In this document: in pieces, positions 36,222 to 45,161 of the stretch
Position numbering within the stretch: position 1 is the stretch's first letter
Layout: each line of letters begins with the position of its first letter
Source of the DNA: Clostridium sp. CAG:221
GTDB lineage: Bacteria > Bacillota > Clostridia > Clostridiales > Clostridiaceae
Direction: 5' to 3'
DNA: 64,000 bases
Assembly: GCA_000435835.1 (NCBI GenBank)
Contig: FR883402.1
Location: 8,332 to 72,331 of the forward strand
The notes under the pieces: model-generated
What the model saw: only the letters and a program-made list of their open reading frames with translations
Told to the model about the DNA's origin: nothing
Databases searched by the model: none
Translations under genes and position numbers: made by a program

Positions 36222-39200
36222 ATGGGTAAGTATAAAGTGGGTATTGATGTAGGTTCAACTACTATTAAAGTATTAGTAATTGATGAAAATAATAATATTA
36301 AATATAGCACTTATAAAAGACATTTTTCAGATATAAAAACTACCTTAAAAGAGAGCTTAAAGCAATGTTATGAATTTATAGGAAATAGCAATGTTAAGAT
36401 GATGGTAACTGGTTCAGGAGGACTAGCTGTATCTAAATGGTTAGATTTATCTTTTGAACAAGAAGTTATTGCTTGTACTAAAGCTATAGAAACCTTTATA
36501 CCACAGACAGATGTGGCCATAGAACTAGGTGGTGAAGATGCAAAGATAACTTATTTTAGCAATGGGATAGAACAGAGAATGAATGGAAGTTGTGCAGGAG
36601 GCACTGGAGCATTTATAGATCAAATGGCAGTACTTTTAAATACCGATGCCATAGGAGTTAATGAATTGTCTAAAAAGGCCAAGATAATTTATCCAATCGC
36701 TTCTAGATGTGGAGTATTTGCTAAAACAGATATACAGCCATTAATTAATGAAGGTGCAAGAAAAGAGGATATTGCTGATTCAATTTTTCAAGCAGTTGTT
36801 AATCAGACTATTAGTGGACTAGCGTGTGGTAAGCCTATAAGAGGAAAAGTAGCATTCTTAGGAGGACCACTTCATTTCTTAGATGGACTTAGAAATAGAT
36901 TTATTAAGACTTTAAATTTAAAAGAAGGTGAGTACATAGTCCCTAAAGAATCCCATTACTATGTAGCAATAGGAGCAGCATTATTGGCAAAAGATGAAAA
37001 GTATGTACAACTAGATGATATAATAGAAAAAATCAGTACAATAAAAGTAGAAAATGATGCTGATGGACATATTGAACCTTTATTTATTGATAATGATGAT
37101 TATGAAGAATTTAAGATAAGACATGAACAAGATAAGGTTAAGAGAGAAGAGTTAGAGAGTTATAAGGGAAATGCCTTTTTAGGAATTGATGCAGGTTCTA
37201 CTACTACAAAAGTATCGCTTATTGGAGAGGAAGGTCAATTGCTATATTCTTATTATAACAGTAATGAAGGAAGTCCCTTAAATAAGAGCATAGAAATATT
37301 AAAGGATTTATATAAAAAACTTCCTAAAGATGTGAAAATAGTAAAAAGTACAGTGACAGGCTATGGTGAAGGATTAATCAAGACTGCTTTAGGAATAGAT
37401 ATTGGAGAAATTGAAACCATCTGTCATTTTAAAGGGGCAGAGGCCTTCTTGCCAGGGGTAGATTTTATTTTGGATATTGGCGGACAAGATATGAAAGCCT
37501 TAAAGATTAAAGAAGGAAATATTGATAATATTCTGATAAATGAGGCATGTTCTTCTGGCTGTGGGTCATTTATAGAAAGCTTTAGTAAATCATTGAACAT
37601 TCCTATTAAGGAGTTTGCTAAATTATCAATTAAATCTAAGAAACCAGTAGATTTAGGTTCTAGATGTACTGTGTTTATGAACTCAAAAGTTAAACAGGCA
37701 CAGAAGGAAGGATATGATGTTGCAGATATTTCAGCAGGATTATGCTATTCAGTAATAAAAAATGCTTTATATAAGGTTATAAAGATACGTAATTTTGAAG
37801 AGTTAGGCAAAAGGATTATTGTACAAGGAGGAACATTTTATAATGATGGTGTCCTTAGAAGCTTTGAAAAGATAACAGGAATTAATGCAATACGTCCAGA
37901 TATTTCAGGTATAATGGGAGCATTTGGTGCAGCATTAATAAGTAGGGAAAGATATATAGCAGGTGAAGAGACAACGCTAGTATCAAAAGAGGAACTAGGA
38001 GAGATAGAAATAGCAACTAATACTATGAGATGTGGTGGTTGTGGAAATAACTGTCTTTTAACTGTAAATAAGTTTTCCAATGGTAAGAAGTTTATCACAG
38101 GAAATAGATGTGAAAAGCCTCTAGGAAACATGAAGGGCAAAAAGGAAATTCCTAATTTATTTAAATATAAATTGGAGAGGGCCTTTGATTATAAACCTTT
38201 AGATGAAAGTAAAGCTGAAAGAGGAGTAATAGGAATACCAAGAGTACTTAATATGTATGAGAATTATCCGTTTTGGTTTACACTACTAACAAGTTTAAAA
38301 TTTAGAGTTGAAATATCACCATTATCCAGTAGAAAAATATATGATAAAGGAATTGAGACAATTCCATCAGAATCAGCATGTTATCCAGCAAAAATATCTC
38401 ATGGCCATGTGTTATGGCTTATAGAAAAGGGCATTAAAAATATTTTTTATCCATGTGTTGCATATGAATACAAGGAAGATCCTACAGCAGATAATCATTA
38501 CAATTGTCCAATGGTAACATCATATCCAGAGGTTATCAAAAATAATATTGATGAAATAAAGAAGCAGGAAATAAACTTTATTTCGCCTTTTATCTCACTA
38601 AACAATGAAGAAAAATTGGCAAAAAGGATATATACAGTATTCAAGGAGTTTGGTGTATCTATAAAAGAAGCTAAGGAAGCCGTGAAGAAAGCTTTTGAAG
38701 AAAGAGAAAGATTTGTAACAGATATAAGGCAAAAAGGTGAAGAGGTTATTAAATATATTGAAGATAATAATATTAAAGGTATAGTGCTTAGCGGAAGACC
38801 TTATCATGTAGATCCAGAGATTAATCATGGATTAACAGATATTATTACATCTTATGGTATGGCAGTGCTTACAGAAGACAGCGTTGCTCACTTAGGTAAG
38901 GTAGAAAGACCTCTTAGAGTAGTGGATCAATGGATGTATCATAGTAGACTATATAGGGCAGCATCATATGTAAAGAATAATCCAAACTTAGAGCTTATTC
39001 AAATTACTTCCTTTGGCTGTGGACTTGATGCCATAACATCAGACCAAGTTAATGAAATTTTATCATCAGCAGGAAAGATGTATACACTAATAAAAATTGA
39101 TGAAGGAAGCAACCTTGGAGCAGTAAGAATTAGAATTAGGTCATTAAAAGCAGCAATTGAAGAAAGAGAAAGGAAAGGTATTAAGTTAAAGCCAGTGACA

Positions 39201-40514
39201 GAAGTGAAAAAAAGAAATATTTTTACTAAGGAAATGAGAAAGGATTATACAATCCTTTGCCCTCAAATGTCACCAATACACTTTGATTTAGTTGAAGCGG
39301 CATCTAAAAGTGTTGGCTATAATGTAGAAGTAATGCCATCTATTGATAAGGAAGCAATTGAGTATGGTTTAAAATATGTAAATAATGATGCATGCTATCC
39401 ATCAATAATTGTAGTAGGACAAATGATTCATGCTTTGATGTCAGGAAAGTATGATTTAAATAAGACTGCTGTAATTATGAGTCAGACAGGAGGAGGATGT
39501 AGGGCTACAAATTATATAGGATTCATTAAAAAGGCATTAAAGGAAGCTGGTTTTGATAATATCCCTATAATTTCATTAAATTCCCTAGGAATGGAAAAAC
39601 AGCCAGGCTTTGAAATAACACCATCCTTTGTTAATAGAGGTCTTATGGCATTATTATATGGAGATTTATTTATGAGAGTCTTATATAGAGTAAGGCCATA
39701 TGAAAAGGTTAAAGGATCAGCAAATGCATTATATAAGCGTTGGAATGATATTGCATGCAAAAATGTACAAAATGGAAAGTGGTTGGAGTTTAGTAAAAAT
39801 ATTGAAAATATAGTAAAAGATTTTGATGAGCTAGAAATATTAGATATAAAGAAACCGAAGGTGGGAGTAGTAGGAGAAATACTTGTTAAATTCCATCCAA
39901 CAGCAAATAATGACATAGTTTCACAATTAGAAAATGAAGGTGCTGAAGCTGTTGTGCCAGATCTTCTAGATTTCTTCTTATATTCGTGTTATGATGCTGA
40001 ATTTAAATATAAATATCTTTCTGGAAGCTATAAGTCTATGCAGTTAAATAAATTAGCAATTAGGATAATGGAATTATATAGAAAGAAGATTAAAATAGAA
40101 TTAAGCAAAAGCAAGAGATTTGGCTATCCAATGCATATAAAGGATTTAGGAAAGAAAGCATCAAAAGTATTATCTCTAGGTAACCAAACAGGTGAAGGCT
40201 GGCTTCTTACAGGAGAAATGCTAGAACTTATTGATACAGGTGTTAATAATATTGTATGTGTACAGCCTTTTGCATGTTTACCTAACCATGTTACAGGTAA
40301 AGGAATGATAAAGAAACTTAAGGAACTTTATCCTTTATCAAATATTGTAGCAGTTGATTATGATCCTGGTGCATCGGAAGTAAATCAAATTAATAGAATT
40401 AAACTTATGCTGGCAGTGGCATTTAAAAACATGAATTTAGAAAATAAATGCAATGAGAAATATGAAATTAATGAAGAAACAGTAAGTGAAGTTGCTATAA
40501 AATTAAATAATTAA
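36222..40514 (+). CDS. Acyl-CoA dehydratase activase-type ATPase, large multidomain form
   Basis: 1430 residues from ATG 36222 ([14 protein letters not shown]); a start 36 bases upstream lacks a ribosome site. It has two ASKHA/BcrAD-BadFG ATPase domains in tandem, at about 5-260 ([28 protein letters not shown]) and about 315-570 ([27 protein letters not shown]), each with the Cys that binds a subunit-bridging [4Fe-4S] cluster. Then come a DUF2229-like region (about 660-880, with ESACYPAK) and a C-terminal region with dehydratase-subunit-like motifs ([31 protein letters not shown]). True activases drive electrons into 2-hydroxyacyl-CoA dehydratases. No dehydratase subunit genes flank it, so the partner is unknown. 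Confidence 0.88.
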   Translation: MGKYKVGIDVGSTTIKVLVIDENNNIKYSTYKRHFSDIKTTLKESLKQCYEFIGNSNVKMMVTGSGGLAVSKWLDLSFEQEVIACTKAIETFIPQTDVAIELGGEDAKITYFSNGIEQRMNGSCAGGTGAFIDQMAVLLNTDAIGVNELSKKAKIIYPIASRCGVFAKTDIQPLINEGARKEDIADSIFQAVVNQTISGLACGKPIRGKVAFLGGPLHFLDGLRNRFIKTLNLKEGEYIVPKESHYYVAIGAALLAKDEKYVQLDDIIEKISTIKVENDADGHIEPLFIDNDDYEEFKIRHEQDKVKREELESYKGNAFLGIDAGSTTTKVSLIGEEGQLLYSYYNSNEGSPLNKSIEILKDLYKKLPKDVKIVKSTVTGYGEGLIKTALGIDIGEIETICHFKGAEAFLPGVDFILDIGGQDMKALKIKEGNIDNILINEACSSGCGSFIESFSKSLNIPIKEFAKLSIKSKKPVDLGSRCTVFMNSKVKQAQKEGYDVADISAGLCYSVIKNALYKVIKIRNFEELGKRIIVQGGTFYNDGVLRSFEKITGINAIRPDISGIMGAFGAALISRERYIAGEETTLVSKEELGEIEIATNTMRCGGCGNNCLLTVNKFSNGKKFITGNRCEKPLGNMKGKKEIPNLFKYKLERAFDYKPLDESKAERGVIGIPRVLNMYENYPFWFTLLTSLKFRVEISPLSSRKIYDKGIETIPSESACYPAKISHGHVLWLIEKGIKNIFYPCVAYEYKEDPTADNHYNCPMVTSYPEVIKNNIDEIKKQEINFISPFISLNNEEKLAKRIYTVFKEFGVSIKEAKEAVKKAFEERERFVTDIRQKGEEVIKYIEDNNIKGIVLSGRPYHVDPEINHGLTDIITSYGMAVLTEDSVAHLGKVERPLRVVDQWMYHSRLYRAASYVKNNPNLELIQITSFGCGLDAITSDQVNEILSSAGKMYTLIKIDEGSNLGAVRIRIRSLKAAIEERERKGIKLKPVTEVKKRNIFTKEMRKDYTILCPQMSPIHFDLVEAASKSVGYNVEVMPSIDKEAIEYGLKYVNNDACYPSIIVVGQMIHALMSGKYDLNKTAVIMSQTGGGCRATNYIGFIKKALKEAGFDNIPIISLNSLGMEKQPGFEITPSFVNRGLMALLYGDLFMRVLYRVRPYEKVKGSANALYKRWNDIACKNVQNGKWLEFSKNIENIVKDFDELEILDIKKPKVGVVGEILVKFHPTANNDIVSQLENEGAEAVVPDLLDFFLYSCYDAEFKYKYLSGSYKSMQLNKLAIRIMELYRKKIKIELSKSKRFGYPMHIKDLGKKASKVLSLGNQTGEGWLLTGEMLELIDTGVNNIVCVQPFACLPNHVTGKGMIKKLKELYPLSNIVAVDYDPGASEVNQINRIKLMLAVAFKNMNLENKCNEKYEINEETVSEVAIKLNN

Positions 40515-40524
40515 TACTAAAAAT

Positions 40525-40566
40525 AAGAGAAAAATAAAAAATACGACATTTTTTTATTTTTCTCTT
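40525..40566 (+). terminator. Intrinsic terminator after the activase gene
   Basis: A 17-bp A/T stem, AAGAGAAAAATAAAAAA (40525-40541) with 40550-40566, followed by more T. Confidence 0.7.
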
Positions 40567-40636
40567 TATTTTTTTCGTACTTTTTACTATAATATATGTA
40601 TATTTTAAACGGAAAATTAATGGCAGGAGAGATAAT

Positions 40637-41578
40637 ATGAATAATAATAATCCATATATATTAGTACTTGGGGCATCAATAGTAGATATAATTGGTTTTA
40701 GTAAGAGAGAATTTAAGGCAAAGGATTCAAATCCTGGAGCTATAAAGATATCTCTTGGGGGAGTTTGCAGAAATATTGCTGAGAATTTAGCTAGGGTAGG
40801 AGTAAACACAGAGTTTATTTCCACATTAGGAGATGACTCTAATGGAAGAAATATATTAGAACATTCTAAGAGAATAGGCTATAAGATGAATAATTCATTA
40901 ATCTTAAAGGATGAATGTACACCTACATATATGGCAATACTAAATGAAGAAGGTGAAATGGAGTCTGCAATTGTAGATATGGAGAGCATAAACAAAATGG
41001 AAAGTAGCTTTATAGATTTAAAAGCTGAAATTTTTGAAAATGCTGAATACACTATTGTAGATGCAGACAACCCTCAATTATTAGAGTATGTTTTAAAGAA
41101 ATTCCAAGGAAAAACTAAATTTATACTGGATCCAGTTTCAGCAAATAAAGCAACAAAAATAAGCCATTTGATGAAATATTTCCATACAATCAAACCAAAT
41201 AGATTAGAGACTGAAGCTTTATGTGGATTCAAAATCAATGGTTATGAAGATTTACAAAAAGCAGGAAGATACTTCTTAGAACAAGGAGTGGAAAATGTAT
41301 TTATAAGTTTAGATGCAGATGGAATTTACTATCTTACAAAAGATGAAGAAGGTACTATATGCCAAAATGATAAGATAGACGTAAAAAATGTAACAGGTGC
41401 TGGAGATTCATTTGTAGCTGGATTAGGATATGGATATATGAATGGTTTATCTATAACTGAAACATTAAAGTATGCAATTGCAATGTCAATAATTACTATT
41501 ACTCATGAAGATACTATTAACCCAGCAATGAGCCATGAACACGTTAAGAATTACATGAGTAAAATGACTTGGAAATAG
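40637..41578 (+). CDS. psuK: PfkB-family kinase, probable pseudouridine kinase
   Basis: 313 residues. The ribokinase/PfkB fold signatures are present: SLGGVCRNIAENLARVG near 35-52 and the catalytic NVTGAGDSFVAG near residue 255 (Asp base). The DPVSANKATKI segment is typical of pseudouridine kinases of the YeiC/PsuK group. That enzyme phosphorylates pseudouridine before cleavage by PsuG; psuG is not in the window, so the specificity is a moderate inference. GCAGGAGAG precedes the ATG. Confidence 0.75.
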   Translation: MNNNNPYILVLGASIVDIIGFSKREFKAKDSNPGAIKISLGGVCRNIAENLARVGVNTEFISTLGDDSNGRNILEHSKRIGYKMNNSLILKDECTPTYMAILNEEGEMESAIVDMESINKMESSFIDLKAEIFENAEYTIVDADNPQLLEYVLKKFQGKTKFILDPVSANKATKISHLMKYFHTIKPNRLETEALCGFKINGYEDLQKAGRYFLEQGVENVFISLDADGIYYLTKDEEGTICQNDKIDVKNVTGAGDSFVAGLGYGYMNGLSITETLKYAIAMSIITITHEDTINPAMSHEHVKNYMSKMTWK

Positions 41579-41585
41579 TTATTTT

Positions 41586-41612
41586 AAGAGATGCTTAGGC
41601 ATCTCTTTTTTT
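41586..41612 (+). terminator. Intrinsic terminator after the kinase gene
   Basis: AAGAGATGC (41586-41594) pairs with GCATCTCTT (41599-41607) on a TTAG loop; seven T follow. Confidence 0.9.
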
Positions 41613-41850
41613 ACGCTTAAGAAAGTATAAAATTTTTAGCATAAAGAATACTAATAAATTAGCCATTTCTTATATACGTTGTTACTAGTGCGTAAAAAAA
41701 GAAAATTATAGTGCCCAAAAAGAACCGTAAAAGAAAAATACATTTATTAAATTTTTGTAAGGATTTATTTTTCTTTTAGAACCTTTTGGTTGGCTAACAA
41801 AAGTTGCTTTCTTCGCTGAAGCATGGCGTCAGCCACTTTTGTACTGCAAA
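41605..41850. other. Structured noncoding stretch, candidate small RNA or repeat remnant
   Basis: The 425-base gene-free space after the kinase holds several nested inverted repeats. CTTTTTTTACGC (41605-41616) matches the complement of 41690-41701 exactly. TAAAAGAAAAATA (41728-41740) matches 41766-41778 exactly, with outer CCAAAA/CTTTTGG. ACAAAAGT (41797-41804) matches 41835-41842 and encloses two small hairpins, GCTTTCTTCGCTGAAGC (41806-41822) and TGGCGTCAGCCA (41824-41835), giving a three-way junction. The last part is clearly richer in G+C than its surroundings. I see no ORF with a ribosome site. From 41851 to 42020 nothing specific is visible. Confidence 0.45.
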
Positions 41851-42037
41851 AATACAACATTAGATTTTATACAATAACAATAAAGGCATATTTATATAAG
41901 AGGGAAGAAATAAAAAAAGATATATAATCTTAAATAAAATACTCGTAAATGAGTATAGTAATTAATAAAAAACTGCACCAATAAACTGTCAGTATAAATA
42001 CTAAATACATGGACAAAATATTTGTGAGGTGATAAGT

Positions 42038-42169
42038 ATGGGAAGTAAATTAAAAATAAATAAAAAAGAAAATAAGAATATAAGCCATAATCCTCAAGCT
42101 GAAAGTGTTAAAGCATGCTTTGGTGAACCTAAAGCAAAGAAATATGATCCAACAGATTTTAAAATTTAA
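42038..42169 (+). CDS. Small protein, 43 residues
   Basis: GAGGTGAT at 42026 precedes the ATG. It is Lys/Asn-rich with a SHNPQAESVKACFGEP segment and the C-terminal YDPTDFKI. No family is recognised. It is the first of three small genes in a row on the + strand (17-nt gaps), ended by one terminator. Confidence 0.6.
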   Translation: MGSKLKINKKENKNISHNPQAESVKACFGEPKAKKYDPTDFKI

Positions 42170-42186
42170 TTTTTAGGATTAAAAAA

Positions 42187-42447
42187 ATGGAAAAGTACGA
42201 TTATATTTTTAGATGGCTTAAAAATGCATCAAAAGCTGAAAGGCATATTGATGAAATGGAGGATTTTGCCAAAAAACATCCAATAATATTTATGAAATTC
42301 CATAAATATTCTCGAGATATCGTTGAAAGAAATGAGGATGATGAAAAATATATTAAGGCTAAAAATGAATTAGAAAAATTGTTTAATCAGCACTCAAGTG
42401 ATTTCTCATCAGTATTTGAAGCTGTGAAAAGTAAATTTAATTATTAA
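42187..42447 (+). CDS. Hypothetical protein, 86 residues
   Basis: It starts 17 nt after the previous small gene. Predicted helical: YDYIFRWLKNASKAERHIDE, then a charged stretch and KAKNELEKLFNQHSSD. There is no signal peptide and no known motif. The ribosome site is weak (AGGATT). Confidence 0.6.
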   Translation: MEKYDYIFRWLKNASKAERHIDEMEDFAKKHPIIFMKFHKYSRDIVERNEDDEKYIKAKNELEKLFNQHSSDFSSVFEAVKSKFNY

Positions 42448-42463
42448 GAATAGGTGAATAAAG

Positions 42464-42634
42464 ATGGATAATAATAAAAATAGAATGAAAGATAGAGAAA
42501 AATCTAATAGTGAATTAAGAAAAATTGATCCTACAGGAAATTCAGATGTAGGTATTAAAAATGGTGAAAAGATTGGAGCTCATGCTCATAACAAAAAGAG
42601 TTATAAGACTTATGAGTGGATGCAAGATAAATAA
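42464..42634 (+). CDS. Small hydrophilic protein, 56 residues
   Basis: TAGGTGAATAA precedes ATG 42464. The product is charged and Asn/Lys-rich, with IDPTGNSDVGIKNGEKIGAH and a C-terminal YEWMQDK. It is the third gene of the small-gene unit. I do not recognise it; the composition is compatible with a disordered or spore-related protein. Confidence 0.6.
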   Translation: MDNNKNRMKDREKSNSELRKIDPTGNSDVGIKNGEKIGAHAHNKKSYKTYEWMQDK

Positions 42635-42640
42635 ATGAGA

Positions 42641-42671
42641 AAGTAAAGCAGTTTTTCTGCTTTACTTTTTT
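42641..42671. terminator. Terminator shared by the small genes and the FabX-like gene
   Basis: AAGTAAAGCAG (42641-42651) pairs with CTGCTTTACTT (42657-42667), then T-run. Confidence 0.85.
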
Positions 42672-42686
42672 ACTTTAAGCTAAGCA

Positions 42687-43739
42687 CTAGTTAGTAAGTT
42701 CATCTAATAATTCCTTAACAGTAATAATTTTATCAACTTTATAGGCATTTTCTCCGCAGAAAACTAACCCATTATCAACATCTCCTTTTACAGAGTTAAT
42801 AAGTGCTTGTGTTATACAGTAAGGAGTTGTAGCTGGATTACAACTAATTATACAGTTATAGCATTTTTTAGGCTTATATATTCCGGTGTTAATGTTGTTA
42901 ATGAATTTGTTATTTAAAGCTCTACCAGGCATACCTACAGGGCTCTTAATAATTTTAATATCGTCTTTCTTTGCATTTATATATGCATTTTTAAAATTAA
43001 TATGAGCATCACATTCTTCAGTGGCAACAAACCTTGTACCAATTTGAACACCTTGTGCACCAAGTTCTAAATATTTAATTATGTCTTTTTTATCATAAAC
43101 GCCACCGCCTACAATAACAGGTATATCTTTTTTAAATATGTCTTCAAATTTTTTAATTTCAGCAATAATATTTTTAACATTTTCATCAAAGGATAATATT
43201 TCATTTTCTATCTTATCTGCCTTAAAACCTAAATGTCCACCGGCAAGAGGTCCTTCAATAACTACAGCATCTGCACAAGCATTATAATGACTTTTCCAAT
43301 ATTTCAAAATTACATTAACTGCTTTAACAGAAGAAACAATTGGTATTAGTTTTATTGTACTTCCGCTAGCATATTTAGGAAGATTAAGAGGTAGACCAGC
43401 ACCAGATATTATCAGATCTGCTCCAGCTTCTATGGAGGCTTTAACAAAATCTTCATAATGTTTTAGAGCAACCATTATATTAACACCAATTATTCCACCA
43501 TTAGACAATTCCTTTGCTTTTTTAATATTTTTTTTAAGTCCTCTGATATTGGCTTCTAAGGTATTTGTGTGAAAATCACTCTCCATATATCCAGGATGAG
43601 CAGCAGAAATGACTCCAATGGCGCCATTTTTTGCAACTTCGCCTGCTAAATTGCAAAGGGAAACACCAACACCCATACCTCCTTGGATGATTGGCAGCTT
43701 TGCTTCTATATTACCTATTACTAATTTTTCAAACTTCAT
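42687..43739 (-). CDS. FabX-like flavoprotein (nitronate monooxygenase superfamily), putative acyl-ACP dehydrogenase/isomerase
   Basis: 350 residues from ATG 43739 (AAAGGAG upstream). An FMN TIM barrel: PIIQGGMGVGVS near 16, SGAGLPLNLP near 112, the catalytic-type His H169 in EGPLAGGHLGF, VGGGVYD near 220. Unlike FabK (45401) or simple nitronate monooxygenases it has a C-terminal cluster C293-x2-C296-x3-C300-x7-C308, followed by GLVFCGENAYKVDKI. From memory this matches the [4Fe-4S] architecture of Helicobacter FabX, which makes unsaturated fatty acids. It is divergent from the fatty acid operon, with a FabT-type operator at its promoter. The function is inferred. Confidence 0.72.
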   Translation of the reverse strand: MKFEKLVIGNIEAKLPIIQGGMGVGVSLCNLAGEVAKNGAIGVISAAHPGYMESDFHTNTLEANIRGLKKNIKKAKELSNGGIIGVNIMVALKHYEDFVKASIEAGADLIISGAGLPLNLPKYASGSTIKLIPIVSSVKAVNVILKYWKSHYNACADAVVIEGPLAGGHLGFKADKIENEILSFDENVKNIIAEIKKFEDIFKKDIPVIVGGGVYDKKDIIKYLELGAQGVQIGTRFVATEECDAHINFKNAYINAKKDDIKIIKSPVGMPGRALNNKFINNINTGIYKPKKCYNCIISCNPATTPYCITQALINSVKGDVDNGLVFCGENAYKVDKIITVKELLDELTN

Positions 43740-43772
43740 ATGAAATGACTCCTTTGTATTTACAATTAATAA

Positions 43773-43785
43773 TTTGATAATCAAA
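43773..43785. promoter_or_regulatory. FabT-type operator A, at the FabX-like gene promoter
   Basis: TTTGATAATCAAA, a perfect palindrome. On the - strand it begins 10 bases after the -10 element, so it covers the predicted start of transcription. Confidence 0.7.
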
Positions 43786-43794
43786 ATATTATAT

Positions 43795-43823
43795 ATTATA
43801 ATTGATATTTAAGAAATTTGCAA
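43795..43823 (-). promoter_or_regulatory. Predicted promoter of the FabX-like gene
   Basis: On the - strand, TTGCAA (43823-43818) and TATAAT (43800-43795) with a 17-nt spacer. Confidence 0.6.
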
Positions 43824-43845
43824 ATTAAGGCAAAAAGTTTAAATA

Positions 43846-43874
43846 TTGACAATTCATACAAAATATATTACTAT
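43846..43874 (+). promoter_or_regulatory. Predicted fatty acid operon promoter P1
   Basis: TTGACA (43846-43851), 17-nt spacer, TACTAT (43869-43874). Operator B follows 8 bases downstream. Confidence 0.7.
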
Positions 43875-43882
43875 ACAGGTAG

Positions 43883-43895
43883 TTTGATAATCAAA
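43883..43895. promoter_or_regulatory. FabT-type operator B
   Basis: TTTGATAATCAAA, identical to operator A, immediately downstream of P1. Confidence 0.72.
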
Positions 43896-43940
43896 ATATA
43901 TTTAAAAATAATTTACAAAATAAAGGAAAAAATAAAAATA

Positions 43941-43969
43941 TTGACAAATATTCTTAAAAGTATTACTAT
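43941..43969 (+). promoter_or_regulatory. Predicted fatty acid operon promoter P2
   Basis: TTGACA (43941-43946), 17-nt spacer, TACTAT (43964-43969). It is 95 bases downstream of P1 with the same TACTATACAG context, so P1 and P2 look like tandem copies. Confidence 0.7.
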
Positions 43970-43977
43970 ACAGTTAG

Positions 43978-43990
43978 TTTGGTAGTCAAA
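43978..43990. promoter_or_regulatory. FabT-type operator C, degenerate
   Basis: TTTGGTAGTCAAA at the same place relative to P2 as operator B is to P1, with the inner bases altered so the palindrome is imperfect. Confidence 0.55.
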
Positions 43991-44078
43991 ATAAGTAATG
44001 AGAGTTATAAATAAATCTGTATTTGCTTGTTTAATAACTAAAAATTATTATAAGAGCTTATTTTTTCTTTATATTTAA

Positions 44079-44091
44079 TTTGATTATCAAA
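44079..44091. promoter_or_regulatory. FabT-type operator D, proximal to fabH
   Basis: TTTGATTATCAAA within AATTTGATTATCAAAAA, the closest match to the published FabT box core. It lies 36 bases before the fabH start, with only a weak TATATT (44070) nearby, so it may act as a roadblock to P1/P2 transcripts. Confidence 0.65.
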
Positions 44092-44127
44092 AATTTTGAA
44101 TTTAAAACTAAAATAAGGAGAATGTAA

Positions 44128-45108
44128 ATGCCAGGAGTAAGAATTGTAGGAATAGGTCATTATAGTCCTGATAATTGTATTAGTAATGATTATTTGGCAT
44201 CAATTGTAGATACAAGTGATGAATGGATCGTTAAAAGAACAGGTATAAAGACTAGAAACCTTTCACAAGGTGAAGGTAGTAGCGAACTGGGAGCAAAAGC
44301 AGCATTAAATGCTCTAAAAAACTCAGGTTGCAGTCCAGAAGAAATTGACTTGATAATTGTTGCAACAACAACACCAGATTCATTTACACCTTCATCAGCA
44401 TGTAGGATACAAGGAATGCTTGGCTGTATAAATGCAGCAGCATTTGATATTAGTGCAGCATGTTCTGGATTTCTATATTCATTAATAATTGCTAATAATT
44501 TTCTTAAGCAAGGTGAAAGAAAAAAGGCTTTATTAATTGGTACAGAAGTACTATCAAGAATTGTTGACTGGAGTGATAGAAATACTTGTATATTATTTGG
44601 TGATGGTGCAGGAGCAGCTGTTGTTGAATTTTCTGAGGAAGGTAATGGAATAATGGAAACTTGCTTCGGATCTGATGGTTCTCTAGGGGATCAGTCTTTA
44701 AGGGCTGGAAGATTTAAAGTGGTTAATCCTATTTGTAAAGTAGACGATTCTGTAGAAAATAATTATATTTCTATGGATGGAAAGGCAATATTTAAATTTG
44801 CCGTTTCAATTATACCAAAAATTGTAGAAGAACTTTTAGAAAAATCTAACTTAGATATTTCTGATATTAAATATATAGTTCCACATCAAGCCAATATGAG
44901 AATAATAAAAGATTCTGCTAGAAGGCTTCATGTTGAAATGGACAAGTTCTTTATTAATTTGGACAAGTATGGTAATACTTCAGCAGCAAGTATTCCTATA
45001 GCATTAAGTGAAATGAGTGACCAAGGTTTATTACAGCGAGGAGATAAAATTATTGTAGCAGGTTTTGGTGGAGGCCTTACATGGGGTGGAGCCTTAATCG
45101 AATGGTAA
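44128..45108 (+). CDS. fabH: Beta-ketoacyl-ACP synthase III
   Basis: 326 residues. The catalytic triad is C112 (SAACSGF), H253 (PHQANMRI) and N283 (YGNTSAAS). It condenses acetyl-CoA (or another short acyl-CoA) with malonyl-ACP to start fatty acid synthesis. It is the first gene of an eleven-gene operon running to accA. AAGGAG precedes the ATG. The leader carries promoters P1 and P2 and operators B-D. Confidence 0.96.
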   Translation: MPGVRIVGIGHYSPDNCISNDYLASIVDTSDEWIVKRTGIKTRNLSQGEGSSELGAKAALNALKNSGCSPEEIDLIIVATTTPDSFTPSSACRIQGMLGCINAAAFDISAACSGFLYSLIIANNFLKQGERKKALLIGTEVLSRIVDWSDRNTCILFGDGAGAAVVEFSEEGNGIMETCFGSDGSLGDQSLRAGRFKVVNPICKVDDSVENNYISMDGKAIFKFAVSIIPKIVEELLEKSNLDISDIKYIVPHQANMRIIKDSARRLHVEMDKFFINLDKYGNTSAASIPIALSEMSDQGLLQRGDKIIVAGFGGGLTWGGALIEW

Positions 45109-45161
45109 AGTTAAATAAAAAAAATTTATTATAAAAATTAAAGATTATGGAGGATTATAAA

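Noticed and set aside
42687..43739. Annotating the divergent flavoprotein as a second FabK.
   Set aside because: It has an additional C-terminal four-Cys cluster and a different active-site neighbourhood (EGPLAGGH), absent from FabK at 45401.
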